From positions 74,087,001-74,151,000 of the forward strand of contig NC_092589.1 in NCBI RefSeq assembly GCF_047663525.1: a stretch of DNA of 64,000 nucleotides. The letters are read 5' to 3'. The stretch is from Anas platyrhynchos (Eukaryota; Chordata; Aves; Anseriformes; Anatidae). Positions 12,201-23,175 of the stretch are shown one piece after another (the stretch's first letter is position 1; every line of letters starts with the position of its first letter). The translations under genes and the position numbers were made by a program. Below the pieces are notes generated by a model that made no database searches, was not told the DNA's origin, and was given only the letters and a program-made list of their open reading frames with translations.

Positions 12201-15200
12201 AGCAAAATGCTGTTCCTTTATTAGAATTCATAAATATATGTATATAAAAACTGCCAGCTGCTTTGTCTGCTTAAGAATATTTCACCTTATTCACCGCAGC
12301 TTTCAATTAAAATAATGAATGAAGGTAAAATTTAGAAATGGAGATTTACCCAGTGACTGCTTGAAAGGCAAAGGTCTTATTTTATTTCCATTTTGAGACT
12401 GCTCAGGAACTTTGGAAATGTGTGTTTGATGCACGTTATATTAAAATGGCATCCCTGAGTTTTTCCAGAGGCAAAAATAAAATCTAGATGGTGCTAGTAA
12501 ATTTAGTGAGGGCTCTGAGATAAATATAGATGTGAAATGCTTTTCATTAATTTAATTGGACCCGAGACTGTCATGTCAATAAGGTCAGTATATTCTGCAA
12601 AATTGCTAGTACTTTTTTTTCCCCAGCATATCAATCTTTTTATCAGAAGGACTTTGATATCACAAAGGCACTTATTTTCTCACGTCAGTATCTGAATGTT
12701 GCACTCTATTTTTTTTGCTACCCCATCACACCACATCCAGACAAATTATTGATCCATCATTGTGTTGTTTGAAAGTCTCTTACAGAGATGAAGAAGTAGG
12801 TTCAGATCTGTTTTAGTGGTGTTTCTCAGATAACAAAAGGGAAAGTACCAACATATGGCAGAGACAAAGCTCATGAATGTCACTGAAAGCAGCAGCGACT
12901 TTCCTGTCATCCAAATTTGTATGTCATATTTTAGCAAAAATCTCAGACTTCAAATCAAAAAGCTTTTATACATTTTACAATTTCTTTGCCATGCCAGATA
13001 AGCTGTGTAATTCTGCAACAACAAATGGAGATCCTGAATGAATTACTTACTATTTTATAATATTGATTAAAAGCCCTCCACTGAAATCAAGGCCTTAATG
13101 GTGGCCTGAAGGCATTGTACAGACTTGTTAAGTGACAGTAACACAGGCACAACCAGTGCCAGGAATGAATAATTCTTATTTTCTGGCCAAGGCTCTAGAA
13201 TAATTACAAGGTGAGGATGAGGTATGCGAAGTCCTCTATTTTGCAGCCAGTTAGCTTAACTGCAGGAAGAAGTTGTTGTTTTTCTTAATGCAGGATTCAT
13301 AAAGGATAAATGAAGTCAAGTGAAAGGGGACATAGCAAAACTATTTTTTAATGTATCCCTGCTCACTTGCTTTGCTGTGAAGTCCTTTCATCCAGACTGG
13401 CATGGGAAGTAGGGTACATCAGCAGTGCTGTAGCATGCTTTGTTGGTTTGTCCATGGAGCACCAGGCACGATGCTAACACGGAGCAGGTTTTGTGCTGTA
13501 CTGGCAGTAGGTGAGTCAAGGAGCAGTAGGTCCAGCCATCCGTACGCTGCGTGGCACGAAGGACTTGGCTCCACATACGGCAGGAAAGAGCTAGAGAAGA
13601 AAAATGGGAAAAAAATTAGGCCTTGGCTAAACTGTAGAGAAAGGTAAGAGTTAACCAAATCCCCGAGGTGTACAGCCACTACCAAAAATCATTTGCATTG
13701 TTGTTTTTAATCAGTGGGAATTTTCTAGGGCTTCTTTGGGGTAAGAACACAACCCAACTTTTGTTTCGTTAAAGCAGACAACTATCACGTCTTTTAGCAT
13801 AAATACCAAGTTAATTGCTTGTGTGTGCTAAGATGACAATTAATAGTGGCTACTTGTGTTACTGAGATGGGAGAAAGTCATGCAGGCCTCGTCAAGTTCA
13901 TTGTGAAGGGCCTGGAAAGGCATAAGGAGGAGGAGCAATCAGTGTCTTTTCTAAAAAGTTGAAAGGTCCGTGCAATCAATCAGCAGCTCAGGATGACTTG
14001 TAATTTTTTGGCAAAATGCATTACCAGGACTGCGTAACAGCTGGGGTAGCAGCGCTCCCTCTAAGTAGGCCATCTCTCCTGTACTGTTGGGGGTGGCTCG
14101 TTCCAGATTTGGTCTCTTTTTCTAGAAGGGGATTTTTTTAGTTTGAAGTAAAAAGGTAATTCAGCTGTTTGTCAGTTGAGTGAGGAAAATAAATCATATT
14201 CTATTAATAGAAGTTTCTGTAGGCTGTTGTGCCCATAAAAGATGCATTTCTTTACCTTTTATGTTCAAAAAAAAAAATAATCTAAGAAAATATTGGATAA
14301 ATGCATTTACTGCCCCAATTTGAAGTGGCATATTACTCTGCATATAACCAACAAAGATTAAAAAAAGAAAGTATTTGATGACATTCTGAAGTGATGCACT
14401 TAAATGATTTCCAAGCCTACACACTGAGAAGGAAGAGCATAAACCCATGTCCAGCCACAAGAACTGCAAGTGAATACTGAGATGTTCCAAGGTACTGCAG
14501 AAACAAAGGAAAAATCTGAAAAGGTTCATCTACCAACAATAAAATGTGCCAGTGCTGTTTCAAGGCAACATTTCAGCAGTTTATTACAGGGTTTTTTTTG
14601 AGCACGGTGTTCCCACAAAGGACAAAAATTTAGAAAAACTAGTGCAGAGCACTGTAAACACTTAACACAAGTCAATCACTCAGAGACAGACCAATTTAAA
14701 TTCTATATTATAGGGGTTTTCTTTATTTTGGTGGGTACTGTACATTTCAGAAATTTAGAATAGTTTAGCTCACTTCAAGATCAGAGGGAATATGTGATGT
14801 TTGAAGATTTCAGTATACAGGAAATTAAGCTGTTTAGGGTCATTCTTGTGAGGCAAAAAATACATTTTTCTGAAGTTGCCTGCTGATACCTTGTCACTGA
14901 AATAATTAATGTTGAATTTGATCATTAAAAAAAGAGAATATTCTTAACTCTCCCTTTGCACAGAAAATCTAGTACAGCCAAAATATTTACCATGTATTCA
15001 CAGAGTCTTCCTTCAACTCCCCACCCACCCCCGAATTCGATGTTCCCTGTATGTAGAACTGTCTGAAAGGAATCTTATTTTTACTTTTGCTGGGAAATAA
15101 GGTAAAAATATATCAGCAGGGAAGATTTAAAGTTGTTCCTTTGTGCTTGAATACCTGCTGTTTTTTTTGTCTTCATTGATTCTTCAGTCTCCAAAATCCA

Positions 15201-18200
15201 GAAGTCCCTAGGTTGCCTCTTAGTCCTCTTGCCATCTTCTCCAACAGGAGTGCCCAGAAGAGTTGGCCTGGAAGGCAAATGCTCAATTTCTGTACTAAAT
15301 TTCTCTTTCTCTTCTTAAAACAAGAGGACTGCAAGACACAGTACGTTGAACTCTGCTTTATTCACAGAATCATGCAGTAACTGAGGTTGGCAGGGACCTC
15401 TGGGGCATGTCTGCTCCCACCTCCTGCTCAAATCACAGCCAGTGGGGATGGATCAGCTCAGGGCCTTCTCCGCTTGAATTTTGGGTACCTGCAAGGACGG
15501 ACTTGTTGTGGTGATTTCCTTCCTGGTGGAAAAGATTTTCTTTAGGTCTAATCAGCATTTCCCACGCTGCTACCCATGCCCACTGCCTCCCATCCCTTCT
15601 GTGTGCCCTGTTCTGAGTCCCCTGCACTTGCCCGTGAGGTGGTTGGGGCAGCAGGACCACCCAACTGCTGGTCTGCTTCTCCGGGTCAGTCCTGGCCCAG
15701 CAAACCTCGCAGGGCTGAGTGGAAATTCCCCTACTCCAGCTGGTCGGTGCTCGTGGTTGTCTCTGGCAGGATAGGAAATGGGGGGCTGAGACCAAGGTGC
15801 TGGTGTTAAACTCCCCTTTCCAGTGGGTCAGGGGATGGCAAAAATCAATCTACAAGGAACAATTGGCATTGCCTCACCTTTTATTTGCAGGACGTGCCTG
15901 GAGATGTGTGCAGAGGGAGATAATGGGAAGCAACCTTAAAGGTGGAAGGGGTCAGAAATCGTCCTTTTCCCCTCCTCTTAACCTGCTGATAGACAATGGC
16001 TGAAGTAGGAGCTGATACAGAAGGGAAGGGAAGGAGGAAGCTGGAGAAGTGGAGCCCAGCCTCTCAGCACTTTGTCTTCCTGTGCGTGCTCAGAGCATTC
16101 AGAATGAGGGACCCTCGGTGCTCCCCTCCTTTCCATATCCTCCTGTTCTCCTTTGCTCTTTCTCTAACTCGCGATTAGAGCCATCCCTCCTTCCAGCCAC
16201 AGACTCGGGAACGGAAGAAACGAAAATAAATTCACGGCAGGTCAAGTGGATGAGGCTGGGCGAGTGCAGACAGCAGAGCAGGCTGCGTGGCTCTTAACCT
16301 GCTGTTCTCAGTGCCCAGCCAGGTATCTTTTTTCCCAGCCTGTGGCGATTTTGTTGTCGTGTTGCTTTTCCTTAGATTTGTAGAACAACCTTCAGACATA
16401 AAACTTTAGGGTTTTCAGCTTCAGTGTGTTAAGCCTGGTCAATATCTCAATAGACTGAGGAAAAATGGTGCCTTGGGAGGGAGCATTGCTTCCCTCTTGA
16501 GTCTTAACTTGGCTACACTACTGTAAGGCCACTCTTAAAGCTGAATTTAAGCAACGAGATCCCTTCTGTGAGCTTTCAGGTTCTGGGCACCTTCAGAAAG
16601 AAGTCAGGCTTCATTGCCATGGTCTGAACAAAAGCTAAGATGCACTATTCTAGCATATCTAGCAGTTCAACTGGAGAAAAACGTCTAAGTGACCTGTATT
16701 TTGACTTGCATTCTGTTTTAATTATTGCTTGCTGCTCTGAAGAAGGTTGTGTTTTGGTGATGGATGAAGTTGTTCCTACAAGTGGAACAAAACAAGCTTG
16801 CACAAAATGATGCCGTGTAGGTGGAGACCAAAAGATCAGATCGCTCTGTTTAGAAGAAAACAACGAGGGAGCCTAATTGAAGTTTATAAAGTAACAAATC
16901 GAAGGAGTTTGTTTCCTTTTCTGTCTGTTTCCCTCAAAAATCAGCTGCTTCTATCTGAGTGAAATTAAGAAATAATACATCTAAACTGGGTACATGGATT
17001 TATTTTTTATTTTTTTTGGAAATACTTAATTTGTGAAGTTCATTACATGAAATCACTGAAGCCCAAAGCCAGAGAGAGTGGAAGTGTAGCTGCAGCACAA
17101 CTGATGGTGCAGCTGAGGGCTTAAATTGGTTGTTTTGCATACAGAAGGGCCACTGAAACCTGGCTTCCCGTGGAGTTACATCCTGAATTTCCTTAATGAC
17201 CGCCTCACTACAAGCAGCCGAGTTTGTACTCCTCTAATTTTTTTTTTCTTCCTTTTTACAACCCCAGCTGAGATAGAGGTAACGTGCAGTCAGCTCAATC
17301 CGCACGGGTTTGCCTCAGCGCGTGCTTGCTTGGGTTGAGCAGCTGATTCTGCAAGCAGAGTGTGAAACGGGAAGTTTTTGGGGACTATGAGGTAAGCAGG
17401 GAAGGAACCAGCTTCCAGAGAAGGGAAGATGATCGTAGGTCATTAACAATATGTCTTTATACGAGTGTTAGCAGCCACACCAAACATTTTTAATGAGTTT
17501 ACAGCAGAGTTTACATCACGATGGCTTCTCCCATCTCAGAAACTGTGACTGAAGGAAGGGGGAGAAACACCTTTTCTTGCCATTCACAAATCTCCTCTTC
17601 CCCAACCCCTGTTGCTGCAGAGCCGCGGTGTGTGGCAGATTCCCATTCACTGGGATCGTGTTGAATTAACAGAGTCGTGCCTCTGGGTTTGTTCTTCTCC
17701 GAAGCACGGCACGGGAAGATCCTGACTGAAAGGGGGAATAAAAATTTGATGGTCTGGGACCTGAACACTCAAGTGCTGTAATACGCTTTCAACTAATTTC
17801 ATCCCTAAATACAGATAATGAGTGCACCTCTGTGCTGAGATAGGAAACGTCATTCATTGTATAGAAGAGCAAGGATCTATACAATGAATGGCTTTTATGG
17901 TTTGGGTAAGTCTTAGGTATTTTTGACACGATTTAAACTAGATTGTTAAGGTTATCCTGATGAATTTGCAAATGAATTGGGGCACTGTGCTGGACACTGG
18001 AGGAAAACATAATTTATAAAACCCCGCATAATTAGTTACTGTAGGTACCTGTGTTCAAGAAACCCATTTTTTTTTTTTTTTAATTTTTATAAAAAAGCTG
18101 ATGCCATGATGAAACTGAACTACAAAAGCCACCTGGGACGCAGCTTGTGAAACGGTCTCGTGCTTTAGGGAGAAGCATTCGTAGTATTTTGTAGGAAATT

Positions 18201-19012
18201 TAACCTGTCATTTACCCCAGCTTTTTAGGTGCCAAACCTTTCCAGCAGCTTGCCGTGAACGTGTTCCTCCAGGGAAGCGTTTGCTTTCTCAGCTGGCGTT
18301 ATCACCGCACCTTTCTCCAGTCCCCTGCCCTTAGTGGGAAGCTTGGGTTCGCGCGGCTGTAGCCGAGTACAATGAACTTTAACAGATCCCATTTTACCGA
18401 CAGAATTCGCTTTTGTCCACCGTCACCAGTGCAGCCACATGGTGTATAAATAGAAATCCGTAGCACAAAAGGCAGGAGCTCAGTGCATGTCTCCAAAAGA
18501 AGGGAATGTAGCGGGTGTCGGGAAAAAAATCCAGCTTTTGACTGCAGAAAATGAGAGAGTGAGTGGCTGGGGTGCCGGTTCTGCACGGGAGCTCTCAAAA
18601 TGCCCGGATAGCCACATTTATTTTTATTTTTTGGCTTTGTTGTGCTGTGTGCCGGTTGGAGAGCTAGCGCCGTGCAGGCGTGATGTGTTTTAAATCACCT
18701 GCGGCTCTGCCGGAGCTGGGAGCCAAAGCAGAGCAGCCGCACACCCCAGAGGGGTTTGGGAGCCCTCCCAACAGCCCCAACCCCTTGGAAGGGTGGCAGG
18801 AGCAGCGCTGGTGCTGCCAAATCCCATCCCACCCCGCCTGTGTCTCCCCACAGCTGCAAGAAGCCATCAAGGCTGGCAAAGGTGTGACTTCTGCCATCGA
18901 CCTGTGCCGTCGCCACGGAAACCGAGCGCTGGCGGCCCTCGAGAGCTTCCCTCCCTCGGAGGCCAGGGCGGCCTTGGCCAACATCGTCTACGCCGTCACC
19001 AGGTTCTCCTGA
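3032..19012 (+). CDS. PDSS2: PDSS2, 3' part of gene (four spliced coding exons)
   Basis: Decaprenyl (all-trans-polyprenyl) diphosphate synthase subunit 2. It works with PDSS1 in the mitochondrial matrix to make the isoprenoid tail of ubiquinone. The join 3032-3205, 4893-5024, 10156-10191, 18854-19012 gives 166 C-terminal residues in one continuous frame, every junction in phase 0. The peptide is nearly collinear with the human C-terminus as I remember it: [48 protein letters not shown] and a terminal AVTRFS followed by TGA. Known family biology: this subunit lacks the canonical aspartate-rich catalytic motifs and is thought to support PDSS1; I see no DDxxD in this half. The N-terminal half, including the targeting peptide, lies upstream of base 1. 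The gene points towards BEND3 on the same strand, as expected for this synteny block. Confidence is high for identity and splice sites. Confidence 0.96.
3206..4892 (+). other. PDSS2 intron between exons A and B
   Basis: A 1.7 kb intron. Its main content is a CR1 fragment at about 3650-3905. I see no other gene. Confidence 0.85.
3650..3905 (+). mobile_element. CR1 LINE fragment (sense orientation)
   Basis: The stretch follows the remembered CR1 3' region in order: GAGGAGGCTGAGAGGAGGCC, then CTCATGGCGGCCTGCAGCTC, a GGACAGCGACAGGACCCGAG block, CACCCAGAGGGTGATTGGGC, and ACTGCAACAGGCTCCCCAGG. It is a 5'-truncated dead copy with no open reading frame, and the 3' tail looks degraded. Boundaries are approximate. 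Confidence 0.85.
4893..5024 (+). CDS. PDSS2: PDSS2 internal exon B (44 codons)
   Basis: The acceptor CTCTTTCAG ends at 4892 and the donor GAG|GTAAAT starts at 5025. The exon is 132 nt in phase 0. It starts [11 protein letters not shown] and ends DAWIKQIRE, with HQEFLGRD in between. The human equivalent reads INSDVQPF...[16 protein letters not shown], so the assignment is secure. Confidence 0.96.
5025..10155 (+). other. PDSS2 intron between exons B and C
   Basis: A 5.1 kb intron. I find no convincing exon, RNA gene or transposon. The short open frames on both strands have no recognisable family. A small TG run lies near 5920. Confidence 0.75.
10156..10191 (+). CDS. PDSS2: PDSS2 microexon C (12 codons)
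   Basis: A 36 nt exon lies between CTTCAAG (acceptor ending 10155) and the donor AAG|GTCAGT at 10192. It encodes [12 protein letters not shown], matching human AQEKGRLDYAK with one extra residue. It is too short to show up as an open reading frame and was found by joining the flanking exons. It is phase 0 at both ends, so skipping it would keep the frame. The introns on either side are about 5.1 and 8.7 kb. Confidence 0.9.
15365..15475 (-). mobile_element. CR1 LINE 3'-end fragment (antisense to PDSS2)
   Basis: Read on the + strand it shows the typical inverted CR1 tail: CACAGAATCATGCAGTAACT, then GAGGTTGGCAGGGACCTCTG, with CAGCTCAGGGCC further in. On the - strand this is the CR1 3' end (AGAGGTCCCTGCCAACCTC...TGATTCTGTGA). 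It is a short, diverged, dead copy. Confidence 0.8.
17851..17890. repeat. Perfect 15 bp inverted repeat with a 10 bp loop
   Basis: The left arm CATTCATTGTATAGA (17851-17865) and the right arm TCTATACAATGAATG (17876-17890) are exact reverse complements around the loop AGAGCAAGGA. It lies about 960 bp upstream of the last PDSS2 exon. The stem is too short for a normal microRNA precursor. Confidence 0.93.
18854..19012 (+). CDS. PDSS2: PDSS2 terminal coding exon D (52 codons plus stop)
   Basis: The acceptor TCCCCACAG ends at 18853 and the stop is TGA at 19010-19012. It starts [19 protein letters not shown] and ends [10 protein letters not shown], matching the human C-terminus ([19 protein letters not shown]...IVFAVTRFS). 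The exon is much richer in GC than the other three and lies inside a local CpG-rich patch. Confidence 0.97.
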   Translation: MQEAIKAGKGVTSAIDLCRRHGNRALAALESFPPSEARAALANIVYAVTRFS

Positions 19013-19084
19013 TGCCACCGCCGCTGGGGGCACCCAGCCCCGGCCTCCGCACCGAACAACATTTGGGGGGGTGTGGGAGGGGAG

Positions 19085-19169
19085 AGAGAAAGAAAAAAGA
19101 AAAAAAAAAAAAAGGGATGGAAGTGAAAGAAAAAAAAAAAAAAGGTCAACCTGTTTTTTTTTTTTTTTT
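19085..19169. repeat. Purine tract, A13 and T16 runs able to form a hairpin
   Basis: A GA-rich tract with two A runs (about 19101-19113 and 19131-19143) is followed ten bases later by sixteen T (19154-19169). The connecting bases GGTCAACCTG add further pairing (AGGT/ACCT), so the 3' UTR RNA could fold into a long A-U stem. It may instead be slippage-prone simple sequence. Confidence 0.8.
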
Positions 19170-20954
19170 CTTCGCTCGTCGTGCCAGAAGCGCACTCGAG
19201 GCAGCAATAATTAATGAGGCCCGTTCGCGTGACCTCGGCAAATGGACAGGAAATCAGTGCCTATTGATTGGGCACCGGCGGGGATGGCGCCAGGGCGGAG
19301 GCTGGCGGTTTTCCTGCCCAGGGAGGCCGGGGTGGAGGCGGGGAGGGAGGAGGCAGGTGCCGCCGGGAGCCGGCGTGCCCCCGGTTTGTCACCACGAAGG
19401 GGAATTATCGGGGGGAAGATCCTTTATCTGCCTGCGTGCGGCCGGCCGTGTCTCCCCACGCTGTTTTTTATGTATTCGTGTGTAAAATCACCCCGTGCTT
19501 AACACCATCCCTGTTGGAGAAACTGGCTGAGAAAATGTGTCCAGCATGGTAAGTAGGAGCTTTAAAATATTTAATCAAATATTAATTTGGCTCTGTTAAG
19601 GGAAGCGACCGCCTGGTTTTTAGACCGTGCATACAAAATGCGCTGCGCTGGGTCAAAGAGCTGAGGTCTTCCCACCCTTCTAGGGGAAGGGATATCCTTC
19701 CCTGGCATCAAGAAGTTTGTTGCAGCACAAGCTTACACAAAGCAGTTTCCTGGATTTGCCACACTTTCGTTGATTTAAGCCAAATAAATGCTAATTTCTA
19801 GGGCTAAATGTCAGCTTCTGGCAGAAAGGGGCGAGGGATGTTCAGTCTTTCACCACTCTGAATAAAATGGAGAAAACGCTGGAGAAGTTCTGAACCTCAG
19901 TGTGTTCAATTCTCCAGTCCAGCTGCAGAAAGCTTATAAGGTGTATCAGGAGCCTGCAATGTGAGACTGTCTCTGTTTTGTTCATCGGAGATGATTTTTG
20001 TGGTTTGCATGCATGCAATCCGAGAACGTCGTTGACAAGAAGGCTGAGTTTACATAAATGATCTAGATTGAGACTCAGCTACCTTTCTTCCTTCTGTGGT
20101 GTAATTACAGCCCGATCTGGAGACAGCTAGCACAGCAAACAGATTTCATTACATCGTTCACTCAAACACTAAGTGGAGTTATTTCTGTTGAATTCTCTCC
20201 TCCCTCCTTCTCCCCCTGCACTCCTCCCCCCTCTGTCACACAGCTTATTTATCACAGGCCGGCGCGCTGCATTCCACCGAATGCACAATATAAATACAAA
20301 CTGTAGCCTCTAAAGATGTACCGAGCACCAATCCTGCATGATGTACATAATGTTCTGTGTAAATGATGTCTGTATTATACTGTAGCATTACATGTATAAT
20401 AAGGACACTCGAGACAGTCATTGTATGGCAGCAGTGTCCAAAACTCAGGACTTGCTTTATTTTGGAGAATGTCTTCAGCACCAGACCCCTTCTTGCTTGC
20501 ATTTTCTTCTTCTTGCCTCTCCTCTCACCTCTGCCTGGTGCCACAGCAGGAAAGTGGAGGCAGCAGAAAAGCACCCAGGCGATGGTAGTCGTGGGCATCT
20601 GCCTGAGCAGAACTTCAGGGAACTTCACAGGTGAAAATGTAAGTGGTTAGCTTACCTCGTCAGTGGGCTTGCAAGTAAATATTTAAATCCAACCCCAGTC
20701 GTATTTCAGGCAGCTTTTTTGGATCTGATTTTCACTCATTAAGGATAGAATGAGCCATAGGTTATCTTTATCTCATACCTACACTAAATGCTTCATCATG
20801 ATTTACGGCTGCAAGGGGCTTGGGTCTGGCTGGAGATATTCTGAGCCATCTCTCCTCAGTTATGTGAAAGGAATATCAAACATATGCAAAAAACTCTGTA
20901 CACCTGGTTTATTTTTTTCATGAAAGTACACTTTTTTTATTTGTACTTTTTACT

Positions 20955-20960
20955 AATAAA
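20955..20960 (+). terminator. Candidate PDSS2 polyadenylation signal
   Basis: An AATAAA hexamer followed within about 40 bases by a T/G-rich stretch (GCTTGTTTTGTATTT). It is the last good signal before sequence of intergenic character. Earlier hexamers near 19784 and 19861 could give shorter transcripts. Confidence 0.45.
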
Positions 20961-21944
20961 GACAAATCAGCAAAAATAATGACAGCTTGTTTTGTATTTA
21001 TATCATTCTGATTGCACTTAAACTATTCCATAACATTAACTTAAAAACAAACCAAACTGAGTTGTACCATGCCAATACTATTAAGTGATTGTATAGTCAA
21101 GAAATTTATCTGTAATCATTGAGAAATTTTAGTTGTGTTGTTACCTCCAGGTAAAATACAAGCGTGGTATTGTCAAACTGGGGTGTGGGGTCTGGTTGAA
21201 GAAAGAATTGACTTGTTTCAGTCATCTCTGGCAGAAGCTGTGTTCTCGTTAGCTGTCCTGGGAAAGTAGAAGAGGATGGAGAGCAGGAGCATGTTTCAGG
21301 TGCTCTGTACCAGCACATGGAGGTGCCCTTTCTTAGGAAACCCAGGCTCCTTGTTTAAGACCTGGCTTTTCTGTTCCAAATGCTGACATGCCAGAGCACC
21401 TCATCTGAATCATACCCATTTTAATACAGACACTGTGTAATATATGATAAAATTATCATCCACATGCTTGGATTGCCAAAAACCAACAACCAATAACCTA
21501 TTTGAATGTCTTATTTTTTGTTCTCCATTTTTTTGTTCTCTAATCACCAAGAGCTGTCAGAGTGTACGTTGATTAAAGGCTTTGGGGAGCGGGATGGTTG
21601 TTTTTTAGCAGAGTTATGGACGAAAGCCATTTCTTTTCCATGCCCCTGCATTTCGGAAGGCCTTTGGCACGGGAAATTGCACCGAATTTTCATGTCTGCT
21701 TTTCCTTACTGCCACCAGTAGGCCAAGCCAAAACGCAGGCAGCTCACCCAGAAGTACCCGTCAGCTGCTCCTCTGAACTTCATCCGAGGTATTGTATTGC
21801 TGGACGGTCACGGGCATGCGAGGTCCCAGGCCATTAAACCAAACTGAATTCATCTGCGCAGAGCACAGCTGCAGGCTGGGAAGACTGGCTCATAGGTGTC
21901 TCGTGGAAAGCTGCTCAACTGCCAGCCTAGTTTTTCCAGCTCCA

Positions 21945-22090
21945 TGGGAGCATAGAAATTTTGGCTGGAAAGAGCTGCAAAAGGTCAGCTAGTCAAATCT
22001 ATTCAGAGCAAGTTTGCTGCCAACACCAAGTCCAGCCTTGGAAACTTTCAGGGATTTTGCTCCCACAGGTCCCCCACACAGCCTGTCCTA
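21945..22090 (-). mobile_element. CR1 LINE 3'-end fragment
   Basis: The + strand reads as an inverted CR1 tail: GGCTGGAAAGAGCTGC, AGGTCAGCTAGTC, then CCAGCCTTGGAAACTTTCAG, GGATTTTGCTCCCACAGGTC and CACACAGCCTGTCC. These follow in order the known antisense CR1 text (TTGGAAGGGACC...TCATCTAGTCCAA...GGCCTTGAACACTTCCAGGG). It is truncated and diverged. Confidence 0.8.
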
Positions 22091-23144
22091 GCTTTTTTTT
22101 TTTTTATTATTATTATTCATAGTCTTCAAAGTCCTTTTACCTGTATATTGTCTTAATGATGAAGTACTAAAGCTTTTCAGTCTCAAAGCAGCTCAAAGGA
22201 AAGAATATTTCCACTTCCCAAAGCCATGCATTTTGGTGGCCGCTGCATTAAACCCTCGTTTTCTTCCTTTCAAAAACCAATCTTTAAAAACGCATTAATT
22301 AAGTACGCAATTAGCATTCGCAGGCTTCTCTTTTAGGGTAAGCCCGCTTTCCTCCAACCCGCGCCCCCTGCCCACCCCTCCGGGCGCAGCGCATGGCCAG
22401 CCAGAGGCGTGCTCTGGCTCCCCCGTGTGTGGGAGCCTGCCACTCTGCAGCGTTTTTGGAAAACCCACTCGGGAGCTACGTTGTCCTATCTGTGATTATA
22501 CAGGACAAGCACAATGCTGCAGCAAAAATAAAAATAAAGATCTTGCTTCAAAACGTTCTCCTGTAGCCTGTCTCGCTTCGTCTCCCTCCCTTCATCCTTC
22601 CCCCAAACAGCAAGGGCTGGAAATTCTCTGCTTTATGTTGAAACATTGGGCAAATTGGTTAGTTTTAAAATTGTACACAAAACCGAGTATTTCGCTTGCA
22701 CCAAAACCAGTATTTTTTTTTTAATGCTTTTGACCTTTACACCAAATGACTCGCATCAACTGCAGTGGTCATATTTTAGCAGTTATTAAAGGTCAAATTA
22801 TAAAAAGGAAGTGTTATCTGGAAGCAACCAGTAAAATCTGAAGCAACTGCCAACAGATTAATTTTTTTTCCCCTCCCCGAGAACGTAAACCCTCATTTTA
22901 AAAAGCTTCGCTCTCTGCAGATGAGTGCGATGTGACCGGCTTCTCCGAAACAGGGCACGATGAGGAAATAAAGCATTTTTCCCTCTTGGCTACTTTGGAT
23001 GAAAGCTCTCCAACTCGCACATTGTGTCTGAACACTTCTTCATTCATAGCATGCGCCCACTGAAAACTGTTTTCTGTTCGCAGCATTGGAGCTGTACTAT
23101 TTATAACCTCGTTGAACAATGCTAACTAGAGGCAGTAAAAGGTG

Positions 23145-23175
23145 TGTGTTTCATATGCAAATCGCTGGCAATAAT
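23145..23175. promoter_or_regulatory. Octamer motif in a candidate conserved non-coding block
   Basis: A perfect octamer ATGCAAAT (23155-23162) overlaps the E-box-like CATATG. An ACAAT SOX-type core lies just upstream (about 23116-23120) and another just downstream. This POU/SOX-like grouping sits in an intergenic stretch free of repeats. Function is inferred from motifs only. Confidence 0.35.

Larger units (their letters stand above)
10192..18853 (+). other. PDSS2 last intron
   Basis: An 8.7 kb intron. It holds a CR1 3' fragment (15365-15475), a perfect hairpin (17851-17890) and homopolymer tracts (for example near 11528 and 18066). Stretches near 12,530-12,610 and 13,780-13,930 look unusually non-repetitive and motif-rich but cannot be assigned. 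Confidence 0.75.
18650..19480. promoter_or_regulatory. CpG-rich patch over the PDSS2 terminal exon
   Basis: CpG and overall GC rise sharply here compared with the AT-rich intron before and the 3' UTR after, for example GGCCGGCCGTG near 19440 and GGCACCGGCGGGGATGGCGC near 19271. It covers the last coding exon and early 3' UTR rather than a known start site. It may be an orphan CpG island or simply a GC-rich exon; the sequence alone cannot decide. Confidence 0.5.
19013..20980 (+). other. PDSS2: PDSS2 candidate 3' UTR
   Basis: Sequence after the PDSS2 stop. It contains purine and poly-A/poly-T tracts (19081-19169), AATAAA-type hexamers near 19784 and 19861, and a better-placed one at 20955-20960. 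A 3' UTR of nearly 2 kb is inferred; transcript data would be needed to set the end. Confidence 0.5.

Noticed and set aside
18695..19207. 170-codon - strand frame opposite the PDSS2 terminal exon
   Set aside because: Antisense shadow of a GC-rich exon and A/T runs; Ser/Phe/Lys-rich noise.
18793..19485. 230-codon + strand frame across the PDSS2 terminal exon
   Set aside because: It is out of frame with the PDSS2 exon, runs through homopolymer tracts and has no family resemblance. GC richness keeps it open by chance.
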